Origin: Lachnospiraceae bacterium AC3007
GTDB taxonomy: Bacteria; Bacillota; Clostridia; Lachnospirales; Lachnospiraceae
Assembly (NCBI GenBank): GCA_000621405.1
Contig: JHYK01000019.1
Span: forward strand, 1-51,124
Direction: 5' to 3'
Length of the DNA: 51,124 bases
Part shown: positions 32,684-41,993 of the stretch, piece after piece
Layout: every line of letters starts with the position of its first letter
Position numbering within the stretch: position 1 is the stretch's first letter
The notes under the pieces: model-generated
The model's input: the letters and a program-made list of their open reading frames with translations, nothing else
Databases searched by the model: none
What the model was told of the DNA's origin: nothing
Program-made: the position numbers and the translations under genes

Positions 32684-33604
32684 ATGAGTAAGAATTTCAG
32701 TGATCTGCTGAACAAGGTAAATGAGTTTCCGATAAAGAAGCTGTCAGTTGCGGCGGCAAATGATGATGAGGTCATAGAGGCCGTGGCGATGGCCCATGAC
32801 AGGAAGATAGCTGATTCGATCCTGGTGGGCGACAAGGACCAGATAGAGAGCATATGCAAGTCTCTTACGGTGGATCCTTCCATATTTGATATAAGGGACA
32901 TCAAGGATCCCATAGAGGCAGCACATGAGGCAGTTCGCATCGTGCATGACGGCGAGGCTGATATGTATATGAAGGGACTGCTCTCCACGAAGGATTTCCT
33001 GAAGTCTATACTTGACAAGGAAGTCGGACTCCGCACCGAGAGACTCCTCTCTCATGTATGTGTATTTGAGATCAAAGGCATACCGCAGCTGCTCTTCCTT
33101 GCAGACGTGGCATTCCTTCCTTATCCCACTCTCGAGCAGAAGGTAGGGATCATAGAGAATACAGTCGAGATATGTAATGCCTGCGGCATAGACATGCCCA
33201 AGGTCGCTCCGGTGGCAGCGGTCGAGGTCGTGAATGAGAAGATGCCTGCCACGGTAGAGGCGGCAGAGCTTACAAAGATGAATGATGAAGGCAAGATCAA
33301 AGGCTGCATAGTGGACGGTCCTTTGTCCGTGGATCTTGCGATCTATCCCGAGGCTGCAAAGCACAAGCATGCCGAGGACAGGAAGATAGTCGGAGATGCA
33401 GACGTGATCTTATTCCCCGACATCCATGCCGGCAACATCGCATACAAATTCATAGTTCATACGACCGAGTTCAAGAATGCCTGCATACTTACGGGCACGA
33501 AGGCTCCGGCTATCCTGACTTCCAGATCGGATTCGGCCGAGACCAAGGTCAACTCGATCGCTCTTGCGGCAGTGACTGCAGCATATACATCAAAAAAGAA
33601 TTGA
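32684..33604 (+). CDS. ptb: Phosphate butyryltransferase
   Basis: This 306-residue enzyme converts butyryl-CoA and phosphate to butyryl phosphate in the last steps of butyrate fermentation. It has the phosphotransacetylase/butyryltransferase fold throughout, with conserved KGLLSTKDFLK and VDGPLSVDLAI segments. Length is that of Ptb and shorter than many Pta. The start is ATG 32684 after AAGGAGAAGGG; an in-frame ATG at 32612 lacks a site. Butyrate kinase follows 19 bases later, which decides the assignment against phosphate acetyltransferase. A two-gene operon is likely. Confidence 0.93.
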   Translation: MSKNFSDLLNKVNEFPIKKLSVAAANDDEVIEAVAMAHDRKIADSILVGDKDQIESICKSLTVDPSIFDIRDIKDPIEAAHEAVRIVHDGEADMYMKGLLSTKDFLKSILDKEVGLRTERLLSHVCVFEIKGIPQLLFLADVAFLPYPTLEQKVGIIENTVEICNACGIDMPKVAPVAAVEVVNEKMPATVEAAELTKMNDEGKIKGCIVDGPLSVDLAIYPEAAKHKHAEDRKIVGDADVILFPDIHAGNIAYKFIVHTTEFKNACILTGTKAPAILTSRSDSAETKVNSIALAAVTAAYTSKKN

Positions 33605-33623
33605 TCACAGGGGGGTACACGAC

Positions 33624-34688
33624 ATGGCAATAAGATCACTTATCATCAATCCCGGAAGCACATCCACAAAGATCGCGGTCTTTGAAGACGAGGAGATGCT
33701 TTTTGACAAGACTCTCAGACATTCTGTAGATGAGATATCACAGTACGAGACTATATTCGACCAGAAGCAGTTCCGCAAGGATATCATCATGGAGTGCTTA
33801 AAGGAGCAGGATTTTGATGTAAAGACACTCGACATGGTAGTCGGCCGCGGCGGACTCGTGAAGCCCATACCCGGCGGCACATATAAGGTAAGCGATGCTC
33901 TCATCGAGGATCTGAAGATCGGACCTCAGGGACAGCATGCATCAAACCTCGGCGGAGTGCTCGCCCGCGAGATAGCCGACGAGATAGGCAAGCCTTCCTT
34001 TATAGTGGACCCTGTGGCTGTGGATGAGCTGCAGCCTGTGGCAAGGATATCGGGAATTCCCGACATACAGAGGAATTCGATCTTCCATCCACTGAACCAG
34101 AAGGCTATGGCAAGGCGCTATGCGAAGGAAAACGGAAAGAGATACGAAGACATCAATGTGATCGTGGCACATATGGGCGGCGGCGTATCAGTCGGAGCGC
34201 ATGAGAAGGGCCGCGTGATAGAAGTAAGCAATGCTCTTGAAGGCGACGGAGCATTCTCTCCCGAGAGAGCCGGAGGACTTCCCGTAGGCCCCCTGGTGCG
34301 TCTTTGCTATTCAGGCAAGTATACAGAAAAAGAAATGTACAAGAGGCTTGTAGGAGGCGGCGGATTCACGGCATATCTCGGATCCAATGACATGGTTGAG
34401 ATCACGAAGAAGGCCGAGACCGACGACAATGCCCGCCTTATCGTGGACGCTTTTATTTACCAGATCGCAAAGGATATCGGCTCAAGAGCAGCCGTGCTCA
34501 AGGGCAAGGTGGATGCGATAATCCTTACGGGCGGAATAGCCTATGGCAAGACCGTCACCGACGCTATCGCAAAGTATGTGGACTGGATAGCTCCGGTCGT
34601 AGTATATCCCGGAGAGGACGAGCTGCTGGCTCTGGCTCAGGGAGGCTTAAGAGTACTTAACGGAGAAGAAGAGGCTAAGGACTACTAA
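33624..34688 (+). CDS. buk: Butyrate kinase
   Basis: This 354-residue ASKHA-fold kinase converts butyryl phosphate and ADP to butyrate and ATP. It begins MAIRSLIINPGSTSTKIA, the family's phosphate-binding strand-turn, and has HMGGGVSVGAH and the ILTGGIAYGK nucleotide-binding stretch. GGGGGG lies 9 bases before the ATG. With ptb it forms the classical kinase route to butyrate, as opposed to the CoA-transferase route used by many other Lachnospiraceae. secA begins 3 bases after its stop, so the two may be co-transcribed. Confidence 0.96.
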   Translation: MAIRSLIINPGSTSTKIAVFEDEEMLFDKTLRHSVDEISQYETIFDQKQFRKDIIMECLKEQDFDVKTLDMVVGRGGLVKPIPGGTYKVSDALIEDLKIGPQGQHASNLGGVLAREIADEIGKPSFIVDPVAVDELQPVARISGIPDIQRNSIFHPLNQKAMARRYAKENGKRYEDINVIVAHMGGGVSVGAHEKGRVIEVSNALEGDGAFSPERAGGLPVGPLVRLCYSGKYTEKEMYKRLVGGGGFTAYLGSNDMVEITKKAETDDNARLIVDAFIYQIAKDIGSRAAVLKGKVDAIILTGGIAYGKTVTDAIAKYVDWIAPVVVYPGEDELLALAQGGLRVLNGEEEAKDY

Positions 34689-34691
34689 GAC

Positions 34692-37271
34692 ATGAGTATC
34701 ATCGACAGTATATTCGGCACCCACAGTGACAGGGAGCTGAAACGCATAATGCCCATAGTGGATAAGATCGAGAGTCTGCAGAGCGAGATGCAGGCGAAGT
34801 CGGACGAAGAGCTAAGGGGCAATACGAGGAAATTCAAAGAGAGACTTGCTGCGGGAGAGACGCTTGACGACATCCTGCCGGAGGCATATGCCACGGTGAG
34901 AGAGGCATCAAAGCGCGTGCTCTCCATGGAGCACTTCAGGGTGCAGCTGATCGGCGGAGTGATACTCCATCAGGGACGTATCGCCGAGATGCGCACAGGT
35001 GAAGGTAAGACGCTTGTCTGTACGCTGCCTGCATATCTTAATGCTCTTGAAGGCAGGGGAGTCGAGGTCGTAACGGTCAATGATTACCTTGCAAAGCGTG
35101 ACGCCGAGTGGATGGGCCAGATCCATGAATTCTTAGGGCTTACTGTCGGATGCGTGCTCAACGGGATGACGCAGGAGGAGAGGCAGCAGGCTTACGGCTG
35201 TGACATCACCTATGTGACGAATAATGAGCTGGGCTTTGATTATCTTCGTGATAACATGGCTATCTACAAGAAGCAGCTCGTTTTAAGAGAGCTTCATTTC
35301 TGCATCATAGACGAGGTGGACTCGGTGCTGATAGACGAAGCGCGTACGCCTCTTATCATATCCGGACAGTCCGGCAAGTCTACAGCGATATATCAGCTGT
35401 GCGACCAGCTGGCCCGCCAGATGCAGCGCGGAGAAGCTTCCGCTGATGATCTCTCCAAGATGGATGCCATTATGGGCATAGAGATCGAGGAGACCGGCGA
35501 CTTCATAGTCAATGAGAAAGACAACCTGATCAATCTTACCGCAGAAGGCGTGCGCAAGGTCGAGCAGTATTTCCATATAGACAACTTCGCGGATCCCGAG
35601 AATCTCGAGATCCAGCACTGCATCATACTTGCGCTGCGCGCGCATAACCTGATGCACCGCGACAAGGACTATGTGGTAAAGGATGACCAGGTGCTGATAG
35701 TCGATGAGTTCACCGGACGTATCATGCCGGGAAGGCGTTACTCCGACGGACTCCACCAGGCCATAGAGGCGAAGGAGAAGGTCAAGGTCAAGAGGGAATC
35801 AAAGACTCTTGCCACGATCACCTTCCAGAATTTCTTTAATAAATTCGACAAGAAGTGCGGCATGACCGGTACCGCTCTCACTGAGGAGAAGGAGTTCCGC
35901 GAGATCTACGGAATGGACGTCGTGACCATCCCCACCAACAGGCCTAAGGCACGTCAGGACCTGCAGGATGCGGTGTTCAAGACGAAGAAGGAAAAGTACA
36001 GAGCGATATGCGACGAGGTCGAGCGCGCTCATGCCATAGGCCAGCCGATACTGCTCGGTACGATAAATATAGACACATCCGAGCTGCTCTCTGATATGCT
36101 GAGGAAGCGCGGGATAAAGCACAACGTGCTGAATGCGAAGTTCCATGAGCAGGAAGCCGAGATCATAGCAGATGCCGGACACCACGGATCAGTGACGATA
36201 GCGACCAACATGGCAGGACGTGGTACCGATATCAAGCTCGACGAGGAAGCGCTTGCGGCCGGCGGACTCTATGTCATAGGTTCCGAGAGACACGAGGCAA
36301 GACGTATAGACAATCAGCTGCGCGGACGTTCCGGACGTCAGGGAGACCCGGGTATATCGAGGTTTTATATTTCCCTCGAGGACGATCTGATGAGACTCTT
36401 CGGATCGGACAGGCTGATGGCAGCCTTCGAGGCGCTGCAGGTTCCGGAAGGCGAGCAGATAGAGCATAAGATGCTCTCGGGCGCTATAGAACGCGCGCAG
36501 AAGAAGATAGAGGAGAATAACTACGGCATCAGAAAGAATCTCCTTGAGTATGACGCCGTCAATAATGAACAGCGTGAGAGGATCTACGAGGAAAGACGCA
36601 GAGTCCTTGACGGCGAGAGCATGAGAGATACCATCTACCGCATGATCACCGATACAGTGGATTCGGCGGTGGATACCTGCATCGGAGAGGATGCGTCTCC
36701 CGATGAGTGGGATATGAGAGAGCTCAATCAGATCCTGCTTCCTTCAGTGCCGATAGAGCCTGTGAAGACTCCTGACGTAAGAGACATGAAGCGCAAGGAA
36801 GAGCTCAAGCAGTATCTCAAGACCAAGGCTGTGAAGCTCTACGAGGAGAAGGAGGCATCATTCCCCGAGGCCGAAGCCATAAGAGAAGTAGAGCGCGTGA
36901 TACTGCTTAAGGTCATAGACCGCAAGTGGATGGATCACATAGACGACATGGATCAGCTGAGGCAGGGTATCGGACTGCAGGCATACGGGCAGAGAGATCC
37001 CGTGGTCGAGTACAAGATGACCGGCTACGATATGTTCAATGACATGATCGATTCGATCCAGGAGGAGACCGTGAAGGCGCTCTTCCACATCAGAGTCGAG
37101 GAGAAGGTTGAGAGAGAGCAGGTGGCCAAGGTCACAGGCACCAATAAGGACGATACCGCAAAGCATGCGCCGAAGACGAGGGCGGAAAAGAAGATATATC
37201 CTAATTCGCCGTGCCCTTGCGGATCGGGACTGAAGTATAAGAACTGTCACGGTAAGTCAGCCAGTGGCTGA
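34692..37271 (+). CDS. secA: Preprotein translocase ATPase SecA
   Basis: This 859-residue motor drives proteins through SecYEG. The DEAD-like domains carry [10 protein letters not shown] (Walker A), the [13 protein letters not shown] segment (Walker B) and GRGTDIKL; the preprotein-binding region and helical scaffold follow. The C-terminus has a zinc-binding [14 protein letters not shown] (CxCx8CH) for SecB or ribosome contact. Length is normal. The stop codon lies inside a perfect 11-bp inverted repeat (37252-37276). No clear T-run terminator follows. Confidence 0.97.
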   Translation: MSIIDSIFGTHSDRELKRIMPIVDKIESLQSEMQAKSDEELRGNTRKFKERLAAGETLDDILPEAYATVREASKRVLSMEHFRVQLIGGVILHQGRIAEMRTGEGKTLVCTLPAYLNALEGRGVEVVTVNDYLAKRDAEWMGQIHEFLGLTVGCVLNGMTQEERQQAYGCDITYVTNNELGFDYLRDNMAIYKKQLVLRELHFCIIDEVDSVLIDEARTPLIISGQSGKSTAIYQLCDQLARQMQRGEASADDLSKMDAIMGIEIEETGDFIVNEKDNLINLTAEGVRKVEQYFHIDNFADPENLEIQHCIILALRAHNLMHRDKDYVVKDDQVLIVDEFTGRIMPGRRYSDGLHQAIEAKEKVKVKRESKTLATITFQNFFNKFDKKCGMTGTALTEEKEFREIYGMDVVTIPTNRPKARQDLQDAVFKTKKEKYRAICDEVERAHAIGQPILLGTINIDTSELLSDMLRKRGIKHNVLNAKFHEQEAEIIADAGHHGSVTIATNMAGRGTDIKLDEEALAAGGLYVIGSERHEARRIDNQLRGRSGRQGDPGISRFYISLEDDLMRLFGSDRLMAAFEALQVPEGEQIEHKMLSGAIERAQKKIEENNYGIRKNLLEYDAVNNEQRERIYEERRRVLDGESMRDTIYRMITDTVDSAVDTCIGEDASPDEWDMRELNQILLPSVPIEPVKTPDVRDMKRKEELKQYLKTKAVKLYEEKEASFPEAEAIREVERVILLKVIDRKWMDHIDDMDQLRQGIGLQAYGQRDPVVEYKMTGYDMFNDMIDSIQEETVKALFHIRVEEKVEREQVAKVTGTNKDDTAKHAPKTRAEKKIYPNSPCPCGSGLKYKNCHGKSASG

Positions 37272-37311
37272 CTTACGGGTGCGCTTTGCCACGCCATGCG
37301 TGGCAGCACCC
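37252..37311 (+). repeat. Two tandem palindromes overlapping the secA stop codon
   Basis: The first, GTAAGTCAGCC / GGCTGACTTAC (37252-37276), is a perfect 11-bp stem with a 3-base loop and contains the secA TGA. The second (37277-37311) pairs GGGTGC with GCACCC and TGCCACG with CGTGGCA around CCATG. Neither has a T-run. They may stabilise the 3' end of the secA message or separate it from prfB. Confidence 0.7.
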
Positions 37312-37403
37312 CGGGGAAGCTGGCTTTGGAGTAAAGTAGAGTGGTTGATCCATGGGTGCGAAATGCCGCACTGAAACTGTAATTGTCTAATGAGAGTGCA
37401 GAC

Positions 37404-38528
37404 ATGGTAGAGTTAGATAATCTGAAACTTGAGATAAAAGGATACGAGGGACCGCTCGGTGAGCTGAAGTCTTCGCTCGATCTTGAGAGCAAGGCAAACC
37501 GCATCGCGGAGCTTGAGCGTCTTATGGAGGAGCCCGGATTCTGGGATGATCCGCAGAAGAGTCAGAAGGATTCGCAGCTTCTGGGAGATCTTCGTAATGA
37601 CGTTAAGGGTTATACAGAGCTTGAGAGCAAATACAGCGACATGCTGGATCTCATCGACATGGCCAACGACGAGAACGATGAGTCGATGATCCCTGAGATC
37701 AAGTCTGATTTTGAGACCTTTAAGCAGAGCTTTGACGCCATGAAGACAGCGACTCTTCTTTCCGAGAAATACGATGATGCCAACGCGATCATCAACATCA
37801 ACGCGGGAGCAGGCGGTACCGAGTCGTGCGACTGGGCATCCATGCTCTACCGCATGTACAGCAAATGGGCTGACAGGCACGGATACAAGATAGAAGAGCT
37901 CGACATGCTTCCCGGAGACGAAGCCGGGATCAAATCGGTCGAATTTCAGGTAAACGGGCTCAACGCATACGGCTTCTTAAAGTCGGAAAAGGGAGTGCAC
38001 AGACTCGTGCGGATCTCTCCTTTCAACGCGCAGGGCAAGAGACAGACCTCCTTTGTGTCGGTGGATGTGATGCCGGACATAGAGGACGATATAGACATAG
38101 AGATCAAGCCGGATGACATCCGCGTGGATACCTACAGGTCGTCGGGCGCGGGCGGTCAGCATATAAATAAGACCTCATCCGCCATCCGCATAACTCATTT
38201 CCCTACAGGTATCGTGGTCACCTGCCAGAACGAGAGGAGCCAGTTCCAGAACAAGGACAAGGCCATGCAGATATTAAAATCAAAGCTCTACATGCTGGCC
38301 AAGGAAAACAATGCGGAAAAGCTCTCGGAGATAAGAGGTGAAGTAAAGGATAATGCGTGGGGTTCGCAGATAAGATCTTATTTCCTGCAGCCCTATCAGC
38401 TGGTGAAGGATCTTCGGACCGACTGCGAGATAGCGCAGGCGGATTCGGTGCTCGACGGCAACATAGATCCTTTCATCAATGCGTATCTTGCATGGTTGAA
38501 CGTGAATAAGAAGGAAGAAGCAAAATGA
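37404..38528 (+). CDS. prfB: Peptide chain release factor 2
   Basis: This 374-residue factor releases nascent chains at UGA and UAA. It has the GGQ motif in SSGAGGQHINKTSSA and the N-terminal helical domain with EPGFWDDP. The SPF-type stop-recognition tripeptide region is within the central domain. The usual programmed +1 frameshift near codon 25 is absent: the frame reads through SSLDLES without an internal UGA, so this gene lacks autoregulation of that kind. The ATG at 37404 gives the normal MVELDNLKLE start, though its ribosome binding site is weak; an in-frame TTG at 37383 is less likely. Confidence 0.93.
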   Translation: MVELDNLKLEIKGYEGPLGELKSSLDLESKANRIAELERLMEEPGFWDDPQKSQKDSQLLGDLRNDVKGYTELESKYSDMLDLIDMANDENDESMIPEIKSDFETFKQSFDAMKTATLLSEKYDDANAIININAGAGGTESCDWASMLYRMYSKWADRHGYKIEELDMLPGDEAGIKSVEFQVNGLNAYGFLKSEKGVHRLVRISPFNAQGKRQTSFVSVDVMPDIEDDIDIEIKPDDIRVDTYRSSGAGGQHINKTSSAIRITHFPTGIVVTCQNERSQFQNKDKAMQILKSKLYMLAKENNAEKLSEIRGEVKDNAWGSQIRSYFLQPYQLVKDLRTDCEIAQADSVLDGNIDPFINAYLAWLNVNKKEEAK

Positions 38529-39742
38529 TCAAGGCGGCGATACTTGGATACGGGACCGTGGGAAGCGGTGTATACAGCGTGCTCGAATCGAATAAAAGGC
38601 TCATAAACGAAAGGGCCGGGCAGGAGATCGAGGTGAAGTATGTCCTGGACTTAAGGGACTTTCCCGATGATCCCGTGGAAAAAGTCTTAACCCATGATTT
38701 TGAAGACATTATCAATGATCCCGAAGTGAAGATCGTCGTGGAGGTGATGGGAGGCATCAATCCCGCCTTTGATTTCACCAGAAGATGTCTCGAGGAAGGA
38801 AAGAACGTCTGCACGTCCAACAAGGAGCTTGTGGCCGAGCACGGACTGGAGCTCATGAAGACCGCGAGGGAAAATGACGTCAATTATTTCTTTGAGGCAA
38901 GCTGCGGCGGCGGGATACCGATAATAAGGGCGCTCAATGACTGCCTTACGGCTGACGACATAGATGAGATAACCGGCATACTTAACGGTACGACGAATTA
39001 TATCCTGACTGAGATGACGGAGAAGGGAACGGGCTTTTCGAAGGTATTAAAGTCTGCGCAGGAGCTGGGTTATGCCGAGAGGGATCCAAGCGCCGATATA
39101 GATGCGTTTGATCCTGCAAGAAAGATCGCCATACTCGCATCCATTGTCTTCGGAAGTTCCGTCGATTACAAGGATATATATACCGAGGGGATCAGGAAGA
39201 TATCCGCCGAGGATATAAAATATGCGACGACTCTGGGCTATGCCATTAAGCTCCTTGCCACGGCAAAGAGGACGCCGGATGGCGTCATGGCTTATGTGGC
39301 GCCGTTTCTGGTGGATCCGACGCATCCTTTATTTCCGATAAACGGAGTCATGAACGCTGTATATGTGCATGGCAACATGCTCGGAGATGCAGTGTTCACG
39401 GGAGCAGGAGCGGGTTCGCTGCCTACGGCCTCGGCTGTCGTGGCCGATGTGATAGATGCGGCGCGTCACGACGGGAAGAGAGCTTACTGCGGCTGGAGGC
39501 ATGATGAGAAGCTGGCGCTTGCTTCTTCAGGTAATGTGAAGAGGAAGTACCTCGTTCGCATCAGCACCGAGGACGAGGGCGAGGCAAATAAGGTCTTTTC
39601 ACCGGAAGGGTTTCTTGATATAATATCATTGGGCGAACTCGAGGAAGAGGTCGCGTTTATTACACCGGAGCTTACGGAAGAGGATTTCGAGGCCAGAGCA
39701 AAAGGATTTGGAAAGGTCATCAGCAGGATAAGGTTCTGCTGA
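38525..39742 (+). CDS. hom: Homoserine dehydrogenase
   Basis: This 405-residue enzyme reduces aspartate semialdehyde to homoserine for threonine and methionine synthesis. It has the NAD(P)-binding start AILGYGTVGSGV, the NKELVAEHG and GILNGTTNYIL motifs, and the catalytic ASCGGGIPIIRAL region. A reduced ACT-like segment follows at the C-terminus (KYLVRIS... VISRIRFC), which may provide feedback control. Its start overlaps the prfB stop by four bases (ATGA), so the two are coupled. Confidence 0.96.
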   Translation: MIKAAILGYGTVGSGVYSVLESNKRLINERAGQEIEVKYVLDLRDFPDDPVEKVLTHDFEDIINDPEVKIVVEVMGGINPAFDFTRRCLEEGKNVCTSNKELVAEHGLELMKTARENDVNYFFEASCGGGIPIIRALNDCLTADDIDEITGILNGTTNYILTEMTEKGTGFSKVLKSAQELGYAERDPSADIDAFDPARKIAILASIVFGSSVDYKDIYTEGIRKISAEDIKYATTLGYAIKLLATAKRTPDGVMAYVAPFLVDPTHPLFPINGVMNAVYVHGNMLGDAVFTGAGAGSLPTASAVVADVIDAARHDGKRAYCGWRHDEKLALASSGNVKRKYLVRISTEDEGEANKVFSPEGFLDIISLGELEEEVAFITPELTEEDFEARAKGFGKVISRIRFC

Positions 39743-39769
39743 TGGGAAAAGCTGGAAGGCGGTGATTAC

Positions 39770-40342
39770 ATGATCGGTCCTATAAGTGGGTACGGATCTT
39801 ACGGAATCTGGGGCATGGGCCCCGGCATGAGCACAGGATTATCAGGAGCCGGGACGGGCACGGCGGCAGCAGCTGAGGCTGCGGGCGTCGGAGCGGTAAG
39901 CGGATCGAAGGGCGCAGAGGATGCAAAGCCCATAGTCAATCCGGGAGAATCCACGGAAGTACGTCCGGGCAAGAGAGTCTCCCCTGCGGAGTGCCAGACC
40001 TGTAAGGAGCGCAAATATCAGGACGGCTCCGACGAGATGGTTTCCTTTAAGTCGGCACAGCACATATCTCCTACCGAAGCGGGCAACAGGGTCCGCGCAC
40101 ATGAGCAGGAGCACGTGATGAATGCCTACGAGAAGGCAAGCGAGAAGGGCGGCAAGGTCCTTCAGGCGTCAGTGTCGATACATACGGCGATCTGTCCCGA
40201 ATGCGGACGGACATACGTATCAGGCGGCGAGACTAATACAAAGATACAGTACAGCAACGAAGAGGAAAGCCCATACATGAAGGCAAGGAAGAAGCAGGAT
40301 GCACAGCTCCTTCCCGGCATGAATCTGGACGTTAGTGCGTAA
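39770..40342 (+). CDS. SprA-like protein with HEQEH metalloprotease-type motif
   Basis: This is a 190-residue protein. The first 60 residues are low-complexity Gly/Ala/Ser and look disordered. Then come a CxxC (C75, C78), the metal-binding HEQEH (residues 111-115) within RVRAHEQEHVMNAYEKA, a second CxxC (C142, C145), and SGGET with a possible third ligand at Glu154. This arrangement matches the SprA-related family of putative metalloproteases; its function is not well defined. There is no signal peptide. AAGGCGGTGA precedes the ATG. It follows hom by 27 bases, with no functional link evident. Confidence 0.75.
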   Translation: MIGPISGYGSYGIWGMGPGMSTGLSGAGTGTAAAAEAAGVGAVSGSKGAEDAKPIVNPGESTEVRPGKRVSPAECQTCKERKYQDGSDEMVSFKSAQHISPTEAGNRVRAHEQEHVMNAYEKASEKGGKVLQASVSIHTAICPECGRTYVSGGETNTKIQYSNEEESPYMKARKKQDAQLLPGMNLDVSA

Positions 40343-40587
40343 ATACGTAAACAAACTACCGATAACGGAGAAATTCAGAGGAAAGCTTGCTTGCCTCTGA
40401 ATTTATACGTTAGCGGCAGGGTGGTGACGATAGGAACCACCCGATCCACCGAGAAAATACGAAGTATTTTCGAGGTGGACGTTTGGAAAAGCTGAGCGAT
40501 CCGGCTTTTTCACAAAACACCGCGAAAAAAGCGAAGCGTTTTCGAGGTGGACGTTTGGAAAAGATCGGCTAAGTTTTTAATTTCATA
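40343..40587 (+). repeat. Intergenic palindrome cluster before the riboswitch
   Basis: This 245-base non-coding stretch holds several inverted repeats: 40371-40404 (AAATTCAGAGG / CCTCTGAATTT), 40419-40442 (GGGTGGT / ACCACCC), and 40445-40479 (TCCACC-GA-GAAAATAC, loop GAA, then the matching arm). A 25-base direct repeat occurs at 40467-40491 and 40539-40563 (it includes TTTTCGAGGTGGACG and GTTTGGAAAAG). No T-runs follow, and no gene is seen. The elements resemble palindromes elsewhere in this window. Confidence 0.7.
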
Positions 40588-40750
40588 TCGTTCTTCGAGG
40601 CGGGGTGAGATTCCCCACCGGCGGTACAGTCCGCAAGCCGTTGCAGGCGCTTCAACACGAAGCCTCAAGATGGCACGAATCGGTGAGATTCCGATACCGA
40701 CAGTATTCGATACATGATGTATCGTGAGTCTGGATGAGAGAAGAGTAATG
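40588..40750 (+). promoter_or_regulatory. FMN riboswitch (RFN element)
   Basis: The conserved RFN blocks are present in order: GGCGGGGTGAGATTCCCCAC, then CCGGCGGTACAGTCCGCAAG, CGGTGAGATTCCGATACCGA and GTCTGGATGAGAGAAG. It binds FMN and lies upstream of a terminator and the riboflavin transporter gene ribU, so FMN should shut off ribU expression. Confidence 0.95.
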
Positions 40751-40783
40751 ATCACGCATGCGCGTGTTTATTATTAATAATCG

Positions 40784-40809
40784 AGCCTCGGGATTTCCCG
40801 GGGCTTTTT
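40784..40809 (+). terminator. Riboswitch expression-platform terminator
   Basis: AGCCTCGGG pairs with CCCGGGGCT (9 bp, one G-T) around ATTT and runs into five T. It lies between the FMN aptamer and the ribU ribosome binding site, as expected for transcription attenuation by FMN. Confidence 0.88.
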
Positions 40810-40830
40810 CATGTCTTAAGGAGGTTTAAT

Positions 40831-41412
40831 ATGAGTAAAAATGTAAGAAAGTTAACAGGTACGGCCATGCTCTCGGCGGTGGCATATGTCTTGATGTTTC
40901 TCGAATTTCCGATTCCGTTTTTGATCCCGCCCTTCATCAAGATGGATTTCTCGGAGCTTCCGGCGCTTCTGGCATCATTTGCCTACGGCCCTCTGTGGGG
41001 AGTTGCGGTATGTCTTGTCAAGAATCTGATCCATCTTATGAACACACAGTCCGGCGGAGTCGGTGAACTCTCAAACTTCATCCTGGGCGCTGTCTTTGTG
41101 GCTACTGCGGGTATCGTCTATATCAAGTTCCATACAAAGAAGGGCGCTCTTATCGGTTCTCTTATCGGGGCAGCCGTCATGGGCGTGATCTCCGTCTTTA
41201 CGAATTACTATGTGGTATATCCTATCTACACCAACTTCATGCCGATGGAAGCGATCATAGGAGCTTATCAGCTGATACTTCCTTCCGTGAAGGATCTCTG
41301 GCAGTGCCTTCTTATCTTCAACCTTCCCTTTACGATAGTTAAGGGGCTTATCTCCGTGCTGATCACGATGTTCATCTACAAACCCCTGCACAGAGTGCTG
41401 AAGGGAGAATAA
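40831..41412 (+). CDS. ribU: Riboflavin ECF transporter substrate-binding protein
   Basis: This 193-residue integral membrane protein has about six hydrophobic segments. It fits the S component RibU that binds riboflavin and works with the shared ECF ATPase/EcfT module, which is encoded elsewhere. The N-terminal helix and FPIPFLIPPFIKMDFSELPALL segment match the family, and the FMN riboswitch directly upstream gives strong support. AAGGAGG lies 5 bases before the ATG. A REP-like repeat cluster follows the stop codon. Confidence 0.94.
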   Translation: MSKNVRKLTGTAMLSAVAYVLMFLEFPIPFLIPPFIKMDFSELPALLASFAYGPLWGVAVCLVKNLIHLMNTQSGGVGELSNFILGAVFVATAGIVYIKFHTKKGALIGSLIGAAVMGVISVFTNYYVVYPIYTNFMPMEAIIGAYQLILPSVKDLWQCLLIFNLPFTIVKGLISVLITMFIYKPLHRVLKGE

Positions 41413-41421
41413 AGTGTGCCA

Positions 41422-41512
41422 GGGGTGTCAGGGGGACGTACCTTTTGACACCTTACAAGACAAAAGAACCGTCCCCCTGTCTTGCCCCTGTCTTACGTCC
41501 CCCTGACACCCC
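41422..41512 (+). repeat. REP-like palindromic element, full copy
   Basis: A perfect 18-bp inverted repeat, GGGGTGTCAGGGGGACGT (41422-41439) with its complement at 41495-41512, encloses a second inverted pair CAAGACA / TGTCTTG (41456-41462 and 41478-41484). The inner part is the same 28 bases found at 32566-32593. The nested hairpins fit a REP/BIME-like element that could be mobilised by a Y1 transposase elsewhere. It may also help end or stabilise the ribU transcript. Confidence 0.75.
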
Positions 41513-41561
41513 GATACCCCGTGATTGACACATTCGCAGAATTAAGAGAAAATTAAGTGTT

Positions 41562-41993
41562 ATGAACATAGCGGAAACTCACTCGCAGGAGGAGACCCGT
41601 GCTCTTGCGCGAAAGATCGGCGAAAGGGCCGATGCCGGCACAGTCATAGGACTTACCGGGGACCTTGGATGCGGCAAGACCGTGTTTGCAAAGGGGATCG
41701 CGGAAGGTATCGGCGTGAAGGAGCATGTGAGCTCCCCTACATACACTATAATGCAGCAGTATGACGATGGCAGGATGCCCGTGTATCACTTTGATGTATA
41801 CCGGATCGGAGACGTGTCCGAGATGGATGAAACGGGTTATGAGGACTGCTTTTTCGGTGAAGGCATAAGCATAGTCGAGTGGGCCGATATGGTGCGGGAG
41901 ATCATGCCGGAGGATACGATATGGGTATCGATCAGCAGGGATCTTTCAAAAGGAGAAGACTACAGAAGGATAGTGATAGAGGATGAAGTCTGA
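41562..41993 (+). CDS. tsaE: tRNA t6A ATPase TsaE
   Basis: This 143-residue P-loop ATPase is needed for turnover of the complex that makes threonylcarbamoyl-adenosine at tRNA position 37. Walker A is GDLGCGKTVFAKG, and the SSPTYTIMQQY and HFDVYRI segments are family hallmarks. It overlaps tsaB by 11 bases. It heads a run of t6A genes (tsaE, tsaB, tsaD). No strong ribosome binding site is seen before its ATG. Confidence 0.95.
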   Translation: MNIAETHSQEETRALARKIGERADAGTVIGLTGDLGCGKTVFAKGIAEGIGVKEHVSSPTYTIMQQYDDGRMPVYHFDVYRIGDVSEMDETGYEDCFFGEGISIVEWADMVREIMPEDTIWVSISRDLSKGEDYRRIVIEDEV

